DNA from: Ruania zhangjianzhongii
GTDB lineage: Bacteria; Actinomycetota; Actinomycetes; Actinomycetales; Beutenbergiaceae
Assembly (NCBI RefSeq): GCF_008000995.1
Contig: NZ_CP042828.1
Location: 4,640,882-4,704,881 of the forward strand
DNA: 64,000 bases
Direction of reading: 5' to 3'
Below are positions 25,709 through 36,442 of the stretch, piece by piece. Each line of letters starts with the position of its first letter. The stretch's first letter is position 1. The notes under the pieces are model-generated. The model was not told where the DNA came from, did not search any database, and worked only from the letters and a program-made list of their open reading frames with translations. Made by a program: the position numbers and the translations under genes.

Positions 25709-27775
25709 GTGAGCACAGCCGGCAGCGAGGACCCGTACACCTGGCTGGAGGACGTCGAGAGCGAGCGTGCGCTGGACTGGGTCCGAGCCCGGAATGCCGA
25801 GGGAGCCGCCGACCTGGCCGCCACCCCGGGTTTCGCCAGCACCAGGGATCGGATTCTCGACGTCCTGGACTCCGACGCGAAGATCCCGGACGTGAGCAAG
25901 GTCGGCGACTTCTACTACAACTTCTGGCGGGACGCCGAACACGAGCGCGGTCTGTGGCGGCGCACCACCCTGGAGTCCTACCGGACGGCGGATCCCGAGT
26001 GGGAGACGGTACTGGACATCGACGGGCTGAACGAGGCCGAGGAGGAGAACTGGGTCTGGCACGGCGCCTCTGTACTGCGCAGCGGACCGGAGGCGTATCG
26101 CCTCGCGATCGTGGACCTGTCCCGTGGCGGCGCCGATGCGGACGTCTCCCGGGAGTTCGACCTGCACACCAAGACCTTCGTCGACGGCGGCTTCTACCGG
26201 CCCGAGTCCAAGGGGAGCGTCTCCTGGATCGATGCGGACACGCTGTTCGTGGCCACCGATACCGGGCCCGGAACCATGACCTCCTCCGGGTACCCGCGGA
26301 CCGCCCGACGCTGGCACCGCGGAACCCCGCTGGAGAGTGCGCCGATCGTCTACCAGGCACCCGAGCAGGACATGGCGGTCGCCGCGGCGCATGACTCCAC
26401 CCCCGGCTTCGAGCGGGACTTCGTGATCCGGGCGATCGCGTTCTACAACGACGAGCTGTACCTGCTCGACGGCGATGAGCTCACCTTGATCGAGGTTCCC
26501 CGCTCGGCGAATGCCGACGTGCACCGGGAGTGGCTCACCGTGGAGCTGCGCGAGGACTGGACCACCGGCGGGCGTACCTATCCGGGCGGTGCACTGCTGG
26601 CGATCGACTTCGAGGCGTTCCTGGCCGGCGAGCGGGACTTCCTCGAGGTCTACACGCCTACTGCAGGCACCTCACTGGCCGGCTACACCTGGACCCGGCA
26701 CCACCTGGTGCTGAACATCCTGGACGATGTGAAGTCCCGGCTGGAGATCCTCACCCCGGCCGACGGCGGATTCTCCCGATCCGCTTTCATCGGTGCGCCG
26801 GCCGTGGGTACGGTGCAGGTCGCGCCGGTGGACCGCCGCACCTCGGACGACGTGTGGCTGTACGCCACCGACTTCCTCTCCCCCACCACGATGTCCCTGG
26901 CCCAGATGGACCCTGCACCGGGTCCCGACGGCACGGTCTCGGTCGTGATCGAGGCGCTGAAGTCGATGCCGGCCTTCTTCGATGCCGACGGCCTGGTCGC
27001 CGAGCAGCATTTCGCCACCTCGACGGACGGCACCCGGATCCCGTACTTCCTGATTCGTCGCGAGGATCTGGCCTTCGACTCCGCAGCACCCACTCTGCTG
27101 TACGGCTACGGCGGATTCGAGATCTCGCTGACCCCCGCCTACTCCGGCTCCCTGGGCCGGTCGTGGCTGGAACGCGGTGGCGTGTACGCGCTCGCCAATA
27201 TCCGTGGCGGTGGCGAGTACGGGCCGGCGTGGCACCAGGCGGCACTGAAGGCGAATCGGTACAAAGCGTACGAGGACCTGGCCGCGGTCGCCCGCGATCT
27301 GACCGAGAAGGAGATCACCGCTGCCGCGCACCTGGGGGTGCAGGGCGGGTCGAACGGCGGCCTGCTCACCGGGAACATGCTCACCCAGTACCCCGAGCTG
27401 TTCGGTGCGGTGGTGATCCAGGTGCCGCTGCTGGACATGAAGCGCTACTCCCACCTGCTCGCCGGCGCGTCCTGGATGGCCGAGTACGGCGATCCGGACG
27501 ATCCGGCGCAGTGGGAGTTCATCCGCACCTTCTCCCCGTACCACCTGTTCGAGCCCGATCGGGAGTACCCGCCGGTCCTGCTGACCACCTCCACCCGCGA
27601 CGACCGGGTGCACCCGGGCCACGCCCGCAAAATGGCCGCCCAGCTGCTCGCCGCAGGCAAGGACGTGACCTACTACGAGAACATCGAGGGCGGGCACGGC
27701 GGCTCGGCGACCAACGCGCAGGCAGCGCACATGCAGGCGCTGGCATACGAGTTCCTGCATTCCCGCCTGCGCTGA
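25709..27775 (+). CDS. S9 family prolyl oligopeptidase-like serine peptidase
   Basis: A 688-aa peptidase with an N-terminal beta-propeller (about 60-400) and a C-terminal alpha/beta hydrolase. The catalytic triad is visible: Ser548 in GGSNGG, Asp631/632 in TSTRDDRVHPGH and His663 in EGGHGG. The YGGFEISLTPAYSG and NIRGGGEYGPAWHQA motifs are typical of the prolyl oligopeptidase group. No signal peptide, so it is cytosolic. GTG has GAGGAG 7 nt upstream. A stem-loop follows the gene. It cleaves short peptides, probably after proline. Confidence 0.92.
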   Translation: MSTAGSEDPYTWLEDVESERALDWVRARNAEGAADLAATPGFASTRDRILDVLDSDAKIPDVSKVGDFYYNFWRDAEHERGLWRRTTLESYRTADPEWETVLDIDGLNEAEEENWVWHGASVLRSGPEAYRLAIVDLSRGGADADVSREFDLHTKTFVDGGFYRPESKGSVSWIDADTLFVATDTGPGTMTSSGYPRTARRWHRGTPLESAPIVYQAPEQDMAVAAAHDSTPGFERDFVIRAIAFYNDELYLLDGDELTLIEVPRSANADVHREWLTVELREDWTTGGRTYPGGALLAIDFEAFLAGERDFLEVYTPTAGTSLAGYTWTRHHLVLNILDDVKSRLEILTPADGGFSRSAFIGAPAVGTVQVAPVDRRTSDDVWLYATDFLSPTTMSLAQMDPAPGPDGTVSVVIEALKSMPAFFDADGLVAEQHFATSTDGTRIPYFLIRREDLAFDSAAPTLLYGYGGFEISLTPAYSGSLGRSWLERGGVYALANIRGGGEYGPAWHQAALKANRYKAYEDLAAVARDLTEKEITAAAHLGVQGGSNGGLLTGNMLTQYPELFGAVVIQVPLLDMKRYSHLLAGASWMAEYGDPDDPAQWEFIRTFSPYHLFEPDREYPPVLLTTSTRDDRVHPGHARKMAAQLLAAGKDVTYYENIEGGHGGSATNAQAAHMQALAYEFLHSRLR

Positions 27776-27868
27776 GCTGCTCGGGCCCGCTCGCACCCCC
27801 GCACACCCGGCCCTGACACCCCGCACCCCGGCGCCCGGCACCGGCACCGGCCCGCTGGTCATCCATCG

Positions 27869-27928
27869 GAGTACCGAATGAACATCTGAGGGCCGAAATT
27901 CCGGTACTCAGATGTCCATTCCGTACTC
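27869..27928. terminator. long stem-loop between convergent genes
   Basis: Arms 27869-27890 and 27907-27928 are 22 nt with two mismatches, loop 16 nt. AT-richer than its surroundings. It lies between the S9 peptidase and the convergent isomerase gene. It could also be a mobile REP-like palindrome. Confidence 0.6.
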
Positions 27929-27991
27929 AGACGACTGTCTGCGACCGGCGGGCGGGCGGGATGCGGGCTGCTGGCCGGGCCCGTCGCGGGC

Positions 27992-28738
27992 TCAACGGCT
28001 GGAGGGCCAGGGGCCGAGCTCGGGCAGGTCCACCGCATCCTCGCCGCTAGTAGCGATCGGCAGCGGGTGGATCTCCCGCCCGGCCAGCCAGCCGGTGATC
28101 GAGGTGAGCGGACCGGTCACGGTCACCGGCGCCGTCGGCGGGGCTCCGGAGTCCGCGGCGACCACATACCGCACCCCCGGTTCGAAGGCGTCCAGCTCGA
28201 CCAACGGCCCGCTGGGCAGGCGCACGGAGAGGAAGTCGAGCAGGTACTCGCACAACGGCTGGCTCCACACCTTCGCCGCCTCGATACCCAGATCGAGATC
28301 CACCTGGTGGATGCTGATCTCACGCCACCAGGCCAGGGCGACGTCCACCACGATCCCGTCCCGGTAGCGCACCGGCGTGAACCACACCAGCGAATCCTTC
28401 TCCGGCCAGGCGTTCTGGTGCTGGCTCTGCAGTGCGGTGAGCGCCGCGAGGTGCTCCTCCTTGGTCCGGGTAGCGCCGGCCTCGATCGCCGATTCCCGCC
28501 CCGCCGACCCGCCGTCATAGACGTCGATCAGCTGGCCGCGCGCGGCATAGTCGAGCTGGCGCGCGAGCGCTCGGCCGATACCGTCGATGTGGGCGAGCAC
28601 GTGGCTGCGGGTCCAGCCGGGTAGCCCGCTCGGGGCGGCGAGGTCCTCGGGCGTGGCGTGTTCGACGGCGGAGATCACCCTGGCCAGGGCGGCTTCGCTC
28701 TCCCGGACGGTGGCGAGTGGTTCGATCAGGTCGGTCAT
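27992..28738 (-). CDS. mycothiol-dependent maleylpyruvate isomerase-family protein
   Basis: The 248-aa protein has the DinB/YfiT-like metal-binding N-terminal bundle (LPGWTRSHVLAHIDGIGRAL, first metal His near residue 48; WWREISIHQVDLDLG with the later His residues) and the MDMPI C-terminal domain. Family members use mycothiol, the actinobacterial thiol, for isomerisation or detoxification. The exact substrate is unknown. Its ATG overlaps the pdxH stop by 4 nt, so it is in an operon downstream of pdxH. Confidence 0.85.
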   Translation of the reverse strand: MTDLIEPLATVRESEAALARVISAVEHATPEDLAAPSGLPGWTRSHVLAHIDGIGRALARQLDYAARGQLIDVYDGGSAGRESAIEAGATRTKEEHLAALTALQSQHQNAWPEKDSLVWFTPVRYRDGIVVDVALAWWREISIHQVDLDLGIEAAKVWSQPLCEYLLDFLSVRLPSGPLVELDAFEPGVRYVVAADSGAPPTAPVTVTGPLTSITGWLAGREIHPLPIATSGEDAVDLPELGPWPSSR

Positions 28739-29400
28739 GGCCAGAGCAGCTCCCTCTTCCAGTCGTCCCCGTGGCGCCGGTAGCGCAGCCGGATCTGCCC
28801 GGCATCGGCAGTAGCCTGCCAGAATTCCACGGCCTCGGCCCGTAGCCCGTAGGACCGCCAGCTCGGCAGCTCGGTGTCCGGGTGCTCCTGCACGCTGGTG
28901 AGCTCTGCGGCGAAGGCATCCCAGTAGGCCTGCCGGTCGGTGAGCACCTCGCTCTGATGGCCGACGAGCGCGGCGGCCCGCGAACCCGGTGGGCGGGCGT
29001 GGAAGTCTGCGGCACCGGCAGCGTCACCGAGGTCCCGCATCTGACCGGTGACCCGGACCTGACGGCCAAGAGCGCCCCAGAAGGTGGTCAGCGCAGCGCG
29101 GGAGTTCTCCGCGAGCTGGGCGGCCTTGGGGCTGTCGGCGGAAGTCGCCACACACCAGAGGTCGGCGTCGATGTCCTTGAGTATTAGCGTGCGGGCGGTG
29201 ACCCGCCCGTCTCCTCCCGCAGTGGACAGCACCATCGCATGCGGCGCCTGCACACCCCCGTCGACGGCGGAGCGTAGCCAGTCCAGGTAGAGCTCGGCCG
29301 GAGCGGCCGGTGCTGCATCCGGGTCGAAGGGCGGCAGGCGGTCGCGGTCGAAGACGGGCAGCTCACGCAGCCAGTGCCGCAGGCTCGGTTCGGAGGTCAC
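28735..29400 (-). CDS. pdxH: pyridoxamine 5'-phosphate oxidase
   Basis: An FMN enzyme of vitamin B6 metabolism that oxidises PNP/PMP to PLP. The 221-aa protein has the FMN-binding MVLSTAGGDGRVTARTLILKDI region, a SPKAAQLAENSRAALTTFW stretch, and the C-terminal LRYRRHGDDWKRELLWP ending with the family-specific WxxxxLxP. GTG 29400 is the likely start (CAGGCT 6 nt upstream). The open frame upstream to 29574 reads through a hexanucleotide repeat as an SVSVSV string and is rejected. Confidence 0.92.
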   Translation of the reverse strand: MTSEPSLRHWLRELPVFDRDRLPPFDPDAAPAAPAELYLDWLRSAVDGGVQAPHAMVLSTAGGDGRVTARTLILKDIDADLWCVATSADSPKAAQLAENSRAALTTFWGALGRQVRVTGQMRDLGDAAGAADFHARPPGSRAAALVGHQSEVLTDRQAYWDAFAAELTSVQEHPDTELPSWRSYGLRAEAVEFWQATADAGQIRLRYRRHGDDWKRELLWP

Positions 29401-29450
29401 GGGCCCAGCCTGCCATCCGGGCCCGCGATCAGCCCAGCCGGGTGACACCC

Positions 29451-29498
29451 GCCGTCGGGCGCTATGCACAGCACGCCGTCGGGCGCAATGCACCGCAC
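29451..29498. repeat. 24-bp direct repeat upstream of pdxH
   Basis: Two 24-bp units beginning GCCGTCGGGCGC (29451 and 29475), with a degraded third from 29499. Confidence 0.7.
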
Positions 29499-29520
29499 AC
29501 CGTCGCGCGCAGCCAGCCGG

Positions 29521-29572
<52 letters not shown>

Positions 29573-29618
29573 ATCGGCGCATCCTCGCCACCGCGCCGGG
29601 GCGGGGAGGCAGACGTCG

Positions 29619-30347
29619 CTATCCGTCGGTGCGGCCGACCATCTGGGAGGTGTTCTGCGCAGTGCGGATGTTCGCCACCGAGAACTCCAAGCCGAGACGC
29701 ACGATGATCAGGAGGATCGCCGGCGGGATCCAGCCAAACAGCAGCATGACCACCCCCATCAAGATTCCCCTGCCGCCCATCCGGAACCCGTAGAACAGCA
29801 GGAACAGATACTCGAGACAGGCGATCACGATCGCGACCACGAAGATCACCTTCGCGAACGAGATAGTGATGAAGTGGCGGAAGGAGAAGTCGAACATCGC
29901 CTTGAAGAAGCCCGGCTCCGGGGACTGTCCGCCATAGTGGCCACCCGGAGGTGGCCCGCCGGGGCCGCCGGGGCCATAGCCACCGGGGCCGTCGGCGCCA
30001 CCTGGACCGCCAGGCCCGTAGCCACCGGGGCCGCCCGGGCCATAACCGCCAGCGCTGCCGCCCCCGTCACCGTCCGAGGGTGGGCCGCTCGGCGGCCCAC
30101 TGTAGCCACCGGGGCCAGCTGGCGGCGGGCTCCCTGCACCAGGCGGCGGACCCGCTGGCGGCGGCGCCGCCGAAGCCGCCCCGAACGACGGCGTGCCCGG
30201 CACAGGCGGCATCGGTCGAGTGGGCGGCGGACCGGCTGGTGGCGGCCCATAGCTATCGGAAGCGCCAGAGGCCGCACCGAAACTGGTCTGGCCCTGACCC
30301 CCTGGACCAGGACGCCCGGCCGAGGCAGACGTTGGATTCTCGGACAT
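29619..30347 (-). CDS. DUF4282 membrane protein, copy A
   Basis: A 242-aa protein. The N-terminal ~140 residues are Pro/Gly/Ala/Ser-rich with GPGGPGGYGPGG repeats, and the C-terminal ~95 residues are the DUF4282 domain with two membrane helices (FAKVIFVVAIVIACLEYLFLLFY and the GWIPPAILLIIVRLGLEF segment) ending NIRTAQNTSQ. Function unknown. AGGGGAGA precedes the ATG. It is a tandem paralogue of the gene at 30639, and the upstream 80 bp are also shared. Confidence 0.85.
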   Translation of the reverse strand: MSENPTSASAGRPGPGGQGQTSFGAASGASDSYGPPPAGPPPTRPMPPVPGTPSFGAASAAPPPAGPPPGAGSPPPAGPGGYSGPPSGPPSDGDGGGSAGGYGPGGPGGYGPGGPGGADGPGGYGPGGPGGPPPGGHYGGQSPEPGFFKAMFDFSFRHFITISFAKVIFVVAIVIACLEYLFLLFYGFRMGGRGILMGVVMLLFGWIPPAILLIIVRLGLEFSVANIRTAQNTSQMVGRTDG

Positions 30348-30379
30348 GGAGATCTCCCCTACTTTCGTCATTGATGACC

Positions 30380-30407
30380 AGGAGCGTAGCGGCACCCACC
30401 CGGACAA
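30380..30407 (-). promoter_or_regulatory. conserved promoter box of DUF4282 copy A
   Basis: On the minus strand TTGTCCGGGTGG then TACGCTCCT; the same block occurs at 31400-31427 before copy B. TACGCT is a good -10; the TTGTCC element is only 13 nt away, so it may be an operator rather than a -35. Confidence 0.5.
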
Positions 30408-30638
30408 TGTGTCCAGATGTGCCGTCCGGTCACCCACAACGAAGCCGATGAGATCTCGCCTATCCGATGTCCGATTCGGGATTCGAGGGACCCGCGGAGT
30501 GCCTCGTGCCGCCACCGTCAGAGCACCTCAGGCCGCGGCGGCGACCTGCTGCACCCTCAGACCGCCAGAGTCAGAACACCTCAGACCGCCACAGCGACGT
30601 CCCTTGCCCTCAGAGGTCCCACGAGCGGAGGTACAGCA

Positions 30639-31367
30639 TCAGCTGCGGTCCACCAGCTGGGAGGTGTTCTGCGCGGTGCGGATCGTGGCCACCGAGAACT
30701 CCAAGCCGAGGCGCACCACGACGAGGAAGATCGCCGGTGGAATCCACCCGAACAGCAGCGCCATCACTCCGAAGATCACCGTGCCACCACTCGATCCGTA
30801 GGGGCTGAAGGCATCTCCGATGCTCGCCATCCCGAAACCGGAGATGATCGCGAAGAGCCACCACAGACCGGCGATCACGATCGCCACGATGAAGATCACC
30901 TTCGCGAACGAGAGCGTGACGAAGCTCCGGAAGGAGAAGTCGAACATCGCCTTGAAGAAACCCGGCTCCTGCGAGTGCCCGCCATAGTGGCCACCGGGCG
31001 GCGGTCCACCTGGTCCGCTCGGGCCGCCGGGGCCGTAGCCACCGGGACCGCCCGGACCGTAACCGCCAGAGCTGCCGGCCCCGTACCCACCCGAGGGTGG
31101 ACCACTCGGCGGCGGGCCGCCGTAACCTCCGGGGCCGGCGGGTGGCGGGTGACCTGCACCAGGAGGCGGACCCGCTGGTGGCGGCGCCGCCGAGGCCGCC
31201 CCGAACGACGGCGTGCCCGGCGGAGGCGGCGTGGGACCACCAGTCGGCGGGCCGGCAGGCGGCGGCCCATAGCTGCCGGGCGCTGCACTGGCCGCACCGA
31301 AACTGGTCTGGTCCTGACCCCCTGGATCAGGGTGCCCGGCAGAGGCAGGCGTTGGATTCTCGGACAT
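30639..31367 (-). CDS. DUF4282 membrane protein, copy B
   Basis: A 242-aa paralogue of copy A with the same plan: MSENPT start, Pro/Gly-rich low-complexity tail, and DUF4282 with two helices. The loop between the helices is longer (FGMASIGDAFSPYGSSGG), offset by a shorter tail. The end TAQNTSQ is shared. It lies downstream of hspR on the same strand but has its own conserved promoter box. 291 nt with only short degenerate repeats (CTCAGACCGCC) separate the two copies. Confidence 0.85.
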   Translation of the reverse strand: MSENPTPASAGHPDPGGQDQTSFGAASAAPGSYGPPPAGPPTGGPTPPPPGTPSFGAASAAPPPAGPPPGAGHPPPAGPGGYGGPPPSGPPSGGYGAGSSGGYGPGGPGGYGPGGPSGPGGPPPGGHYGGHSQEPGFFKAMFDFSFRSFVTLSFAKVIFIVAIVIAGLWWLFAIISGFGMASIGDAFSPYGSSGGTVIFGVMALLFGWIPPAIFLVVVRLGLEFSVATIRTAQNTSQLVDRS

Positions 31368-31399
31368 GAAGATCTCCCCATTTCTCGTCGTCGATCACG

Positions 31400-31427
31400 A
31401 GGAGCGTAATGGCATCCACCCGGACAA
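31400..31427 (-). promoter_or_regulatory. conserved promoter box of DUF4282 copy B
   Basis: Same TTGTCCGGGTGG...TACGCTCCT block as at 30380-30407, about 33 nt before the ATG. Confidence 0.5.
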
Positions 31428-31494
31428 CGCGTGGACCCTCCGCGGTCCGGCGCGAAACGGGCAGCGGGCGGCGGCGTCCAGCCACACGGCCGGA

Positions 31495-31902
31495 TCAGCG
31501 CTGAGGGCGCCAGAGCACCATCGCGCCCGCGCTCTCCGCTCGCCGCAGTCGGGTACCGAGCGGCACCGCGACCACATCACCGGCGGTGTCCGCGGTGAAC
31601 ACCCGCCGGCCGGTGCCGTGGCCGGCCCGCAGCCTGGTGTTCTCCGTCTCGAGCCGTTCGTTCTCCGCGGCAAGCTGCAGGATTCGCTTGATCCCGGCGA
31701 GGTTGATGCCCTCCTCCTGAGAGAGCCGTTGCACCTCACGCAGCACGTCCACGTCGCGGGAGGAGTAGCGCCGGCCTCGGCCTCGGGTGCGCTGCGGCAC
31801 CACGAGGCCGAGCCGGTCATAGGTCCGCAGGGTCTGCGGGTGCATCCCCGCATGCTCCGCGGCGATCGAGATCAGGAAGACCGGGGCGTCATAGCCGGAC
31901 AC
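31495..31902 (-). CDS. hspR: heat-shock repressor HspR (MerR family)
   Basis: A 135-aa repressor with a MerR winged helix-turn-helix: ISIAAEHAGMHPQTLRTYDRLGLVVP (residues ~11-36), then GRGRRYSSRDVDVLREVQRLSQEEGINLAGIKRIL, and a coiled-coil. The C-terminal part (AGAMVLWRPQR) is variable in the family. HspR binds HAIR sites with DnaK as co-repressor, and HAIR sites occur before dnaK and clpB here, so this is an autoregulatory loop. It is the last gene of the dnaK operon, 6 nt after dnaJ. Confidence 0.95.
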   Translation of the reverse strand: MSGYDAPVFLISIAAEHAGMHPQTLRTYDRLGLVVPQRTRGRGRRYSSRDVDVLREVQRLSQEEGINLAGIKRILQLAAENERLETENTRLRAGHGTGRRVFTADTAGDVVAVPLGTRLRRAESAGAMVLWRPQR

Positions 31903-31908
31903 GGCACA

Positions 31909-32934
31909 TCACGCCCTCGCCGCATCGGCCAGTCCGGCCCGCGGGTCGGTGCCGTCGCTGGCTTCGGCGAACTTCGTCAGCGCCTCAGCCGCGTCCTTGC
32001 TCACCTTCCGCGGGACGGCCACCTCCACGGTGACGATCAGGTCCCCGGTGCCCTTCTTCGAGGCCACGCCTCGACCCTTGGCCCGCAGCCGGGTGCCGGA
32101 CTGAGTGCCGGCCGGCACCTTGAGCCTGACCTCCGAGCCGTCCAGGGTGGGCACGGCAATCGTCGCGCCGTGCACCGCCTCCGGGAAAGTGATCGGCACC
32201 GTGATGGTCAGGTTCTGACCGGCCAGGGCGAACACCGGGTGCGGTTCTACCTGCACGGTGACCACCAGGTCGCCCGGCTCCCCACCGCTCGGGCTGGGCT
32301 GTCCCTTGCCGCGCAGACGGATCTTCTGCCCGTCGTGCACGCCGGCCGGGATCCGCACAGTCATCGACCGGGTGCCGTCCAAGGTGAGGGTCACGGTCGC
32401 ACCCTCCACTGCGGAGCGGAACGGTAGCGAGGCGGAGGTGGTGATGTCTCCGCCCTTGGTCGGCGCCTGGAACCCGGCACGGCCACCCCCGCCACCGCCA
32501 CCGCCGAACAGGCCACCGAGGATGTCCTCGAAACCGCCGCCACCGGGCATCGAACCCCCGGTGGAGTAGCGCACCCGCGGTCCGCCGGGACCACCAGGTG
32601 CCCCGGTGCCGCCGGCACCGAACATCCCGCCGAACAGGTCCTCGAACCCGTTCGCGCCGGTGGCGCCGCCCGGGCCGGAGGCGAACCGCGGTCCACCTCC
32701 GGCCATAGCGCGCAGCGCGTCGTACTGCTTGCGCTGCTCGTCGTCGGAGAGCACCGCGTAGGCCTCACCGATCTCCTTGAACTTTTGCTCGGCCTTGGCG
32801 TCCCCGGGGTTCTGGTCCGGGTGCCAGGTGCGTGCGAGCTTGCGGTAGGCCTTCTTGATCGCGGCGGCGTCGGCGTCCTTGGACACGCCCAGCGTCGCGT
32901 AGAAGTCCTTCTCCAGCCAGTCCTGTCCGCTCAT
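31909..32934 (-). CDS. dnaJ: J-domain co-chaperone (DnaJ, zinc-finger-less)
   Basis: Stimulates DnaK ATPase and delivers substrates. The 341 residues have a J domain with HPD at 38-40, a Gly/Phe-rich linker with [10 protein letters not shown] repeats (about 80-160), and DnaJ C-terminal beta domains ([20 protein letters not shown] onward). The four CxxCxGxG zinc-finger repeats of classical DnaJ are absent, and no Cys is seen. By domains it is therefore CbpA/type II-like while occupying the dnaJ position of the dnaK-grpE-dnaJ-hspR operon. Confidence 0.93.
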   Translation of the reverse strand: MSGQDWLEKDFYATLGVSKDADAAAIKKAYRKLARTWHPDQNPGDAKAEQKFKEIGEAYAVLSDDEQRKQYDALRAMAGGGPRFASGPGGATGANGFEDLFGGMFGAGGTGAPGGPGGPRVRYSTGGSMPGGGGFEDILGGLFGGGGGGGGRAGFQAPTKGGDITTSASLPFRSAVEGATVTLTLDGTRSMTVRIPAGVHDGQKIRLRGKGQPSPSGGEPGDLVVTVQVEPHPVFALAGQNLTITVPITFPEAVHGATIAVPTLDGSEVRLKVPAGTQSGTRLRAKGRGVASKKGTGDLIVTVEVAVPRKVSKDAAEALTKFAEASDGTDPRAGLADAARA

Positions 32935-32974
32935 CGCGCCACACCTCCTCCGATCATCGTTGCCCTCCCTGCTC

Positions 32975-33627
32975 TCACTGTGGGCCGGTCACTGCCACTC
33001 GGGCCGGACGCACCACCTTCTCGCCCACCCGGTACCCCGGCTGGAGCACCTGGGAGACGGTCTCGGTCGCCGCGTCCTCGCTCTGGTTGTGCATCAGCGC
33101 TTCGTGCACGTTCGGGTCGAACTCGTCCCCGGCGGTGCCGTAGCGCTCCACTTTGAACCTCGAGACCAGCGTCTCTTCGAACTTCTCCGCCATCGCACCG
33201 AGCGGGCCGGAGAGCCCATCGTGCTCACGGGCATGGTGGATGTCGTCGAGCACCGGGACGAGTGCCTCGACCACATCCTCCGCACCGCGCCCACGCTCGG
33301 CGAGTGCCTCGGCACGGGACCGCTTGACGAAGTTGTTGAACCGCTGGTCCAGGTTGTACAGGTCGGCCTTCGCCCGGGCGAGCTGGTCCTGCAGATCCGC
33401 GGCCTCGGCCTTCGCCGCGGCCACCGGATCCTCGTCGGCAGGAGCGTCCTGCTGCCCAGACCCCGCACCCGCGGGAGCGTCCGGAGCAGGGTGAGCTCCG
33501 CCGTCGACGGCCGGCTCCGAGGCGGTGACCGCCTCCTCGGCGGCCACCTCCTCAGGAGTGCGCAACTCGCCGGTGGTGGGATCGAGGCGACGCTTGTCGC
33601 GAATCACCGGCTGCTCGTCGGGCTCGG

Positions 33628-33631
<4 letters not shown>
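32975..33631 (-). CDS. grpE: nucleotide exchange factor GrpE
   Basis: Releases ADP from DnaK. The 218-aa protein has an acidic disordered N-terminus (about 1-75), a long coiled-coil ([20 protein letters not shown]..., 75-120), the GrpE core with FVKRSRAEA and [17 protein letters not shown], and the beta-wing ending [18 protein letters not shown]. Its start overlaps the dnaK stop by 4 nt. dnaJ follows after a 40-nt gap. Confidence 0.96.
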
Positions 33632-35490
<1,859 letters not shown>

Positions 35491-35537
35491 GTCTGTAGCT
35501 CCTTCCGCGCCGCCGGGAATCGACGACACTGGGTCTG

Positions 35538-35558
35538 GATGAGTCTGCCGCACTCAAG
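35538..35558. promoter_or_regulatory. HAIR site 1 of dnaK operon
   Basis: GATGAGT-N7-ACTCAAG: the right half is perfect and the left half matches CTTGAGT at 5 of 7. It lies 48 nt upstream of the start. Confidence 0.65.
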
Positions 35559-35601
35559 TCTGCGCGCTCGGATCCGGATCTGCCAAATCGAGGGGCGAGA
35601 A

Positions 35602-35622
35602 CTTGAGTCTATGAGGCTCAAC
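35602..35622. promoter_or_regulatory. HAIR site 2 of dnaK operon
   Basis: CTTGAGT-N7-GCTCAAC, the same half-sites as the clpB box. TAGACTCAAG on the transcribed strand places a TAGACT -10-like element inside it, as at clpB. The remaining ~235 nt up to the NUDIX gene show nothing recognisable. Confidence 0.85.
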
Positions 35623-35859
35623 TACGGGGGGTGCCGAGGTATTCCCTGGGCACCAAACCAAGCGGGCACCGCCGCTGAGCGAGTGCGCAGGTCAGCACCC
35701 ATCGTGGCGGTGCGTTGCACCATGGGATGCGAGGACACCCACCGGGGGCGTTCCGGAGAGCTGATGGGGGCTCGCGCGTCGCTCCTCGACTGTGGTGTGG
35801 GTTTGACGCACCGGGCGCGGCAAACCGACACCGTAACGGCCCGTCCGGCATGGGGGTGG

Positions 35860-36264
35860 TCAGCGCAGCGCCGCCTCGAAGATCGCCGGCAGGCGTGCGT
35901 CGGCGAGTCGGAGCGCCGTCATCTCCTCATGGTTGAGCCAGGCCAAGGCGTCATGCTCGGTCGGCTCCACGTTGGCCGGCTCCCCAACCCACGTGTCGAC
36001 GACCCAAATGTCCATCCTGAAGTCTCTGCCGCGCACCTGTGTGAAAGGCGCCCCTTCGATGACGGCACCAACTCCGAGTTCTTCGCGAAGTTCACGACAC
36101 AAGGCGGCGTCGGGCGACTCGCCGTCCTGGACGTGACCGCCGGGGAGGTCCCAGCAGTCCGGATACCAAGCCCGAGTCGACACACGATGCAGCAAGAGAC
36201 CACGGCCACCGCGCCGCAGGAGTCCAGCGGCGACCACGTGGAGACTCCCGCCATGTGCCACCAC
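35860..36264 (-). CDS. NUDIX hydrolase
   Basis: About 134 aa with a complete Nudix box (GGHVQDGESPDAALCRELREELGV: G-x5-E-x7-REUxEExGU) and the preceding WYPDCWDLPGGH. It hydrolyses nucleoside diphosphate-linked compounds; the MutT-like class is suggested by size. The start is one of two adjacent GTG codons (36264 or 36261). The open frame further upstream overlaps, on the opposite strand, a decayed antitoxin and is rejected. Base composition near here is less GC-rich than average. Confidence 0.85.
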   Translation of the reverse strand: MVAHGGSLHVVAAGLLRRGGRGLLLHRVSTRAWYPDCWDLPGGHVQDGESPDAALCRELREELGVGAVIEGAPFTQVRGRDFRMDIWVVDTWVGEPANVEPTEHDALAWLNHEEMTALRLADARLPAIFEAALR

Positions 36265-36277
36265 CTCAGTCTTGCAG

Positions 36278-36442
36278 GTGTCACCCACTCGCCGGATTCT
36301 CCGGAACCTCGAGATCGACGCCGCCTGGGACGAGGTTCTCGACCGCCGGGTGGCCGAGGTGGTCAACGGAACCGCTGCCCTCGTTGACGGACCTGACAGC
36401 CTCGCTCAGATCCGCACCGAGCTTGCCGCCCGCCACAAGTGA
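36278..36442 (+). pseudogene. remnant of addiction-module antitoxin
   Basis: A 54-codon open stretch reading through EIDAAWDEVLDRRVAEVV ... GPDSLAQIRTELAARHK then stop. This is the C-terminal half of the short addiction-module antitoxin family (normal pattern E-x-x-W-x-x-E-x-x-R-R-x-x-x-x-x-x-G). The N-terminal half, with its DNA-binding or dimerisation part, is missing. It overlaps the toxin remnant start as GTGA, the usual TA coupling. Confidence 0.65.

Noticed and set aside
35491-35859. CIRCE (HrcA) element before dnaK
   Set aside because: No TTAGCACTC-N9-GAGTGCTAA match; HAIR sites account for the regulation.
36265-36366. N-terminal extension of the NUDIX protein
   Set aside because: Overlaps the antitoxin remnant on the other strand and is Arg/Ser-rich without NUDIX character.
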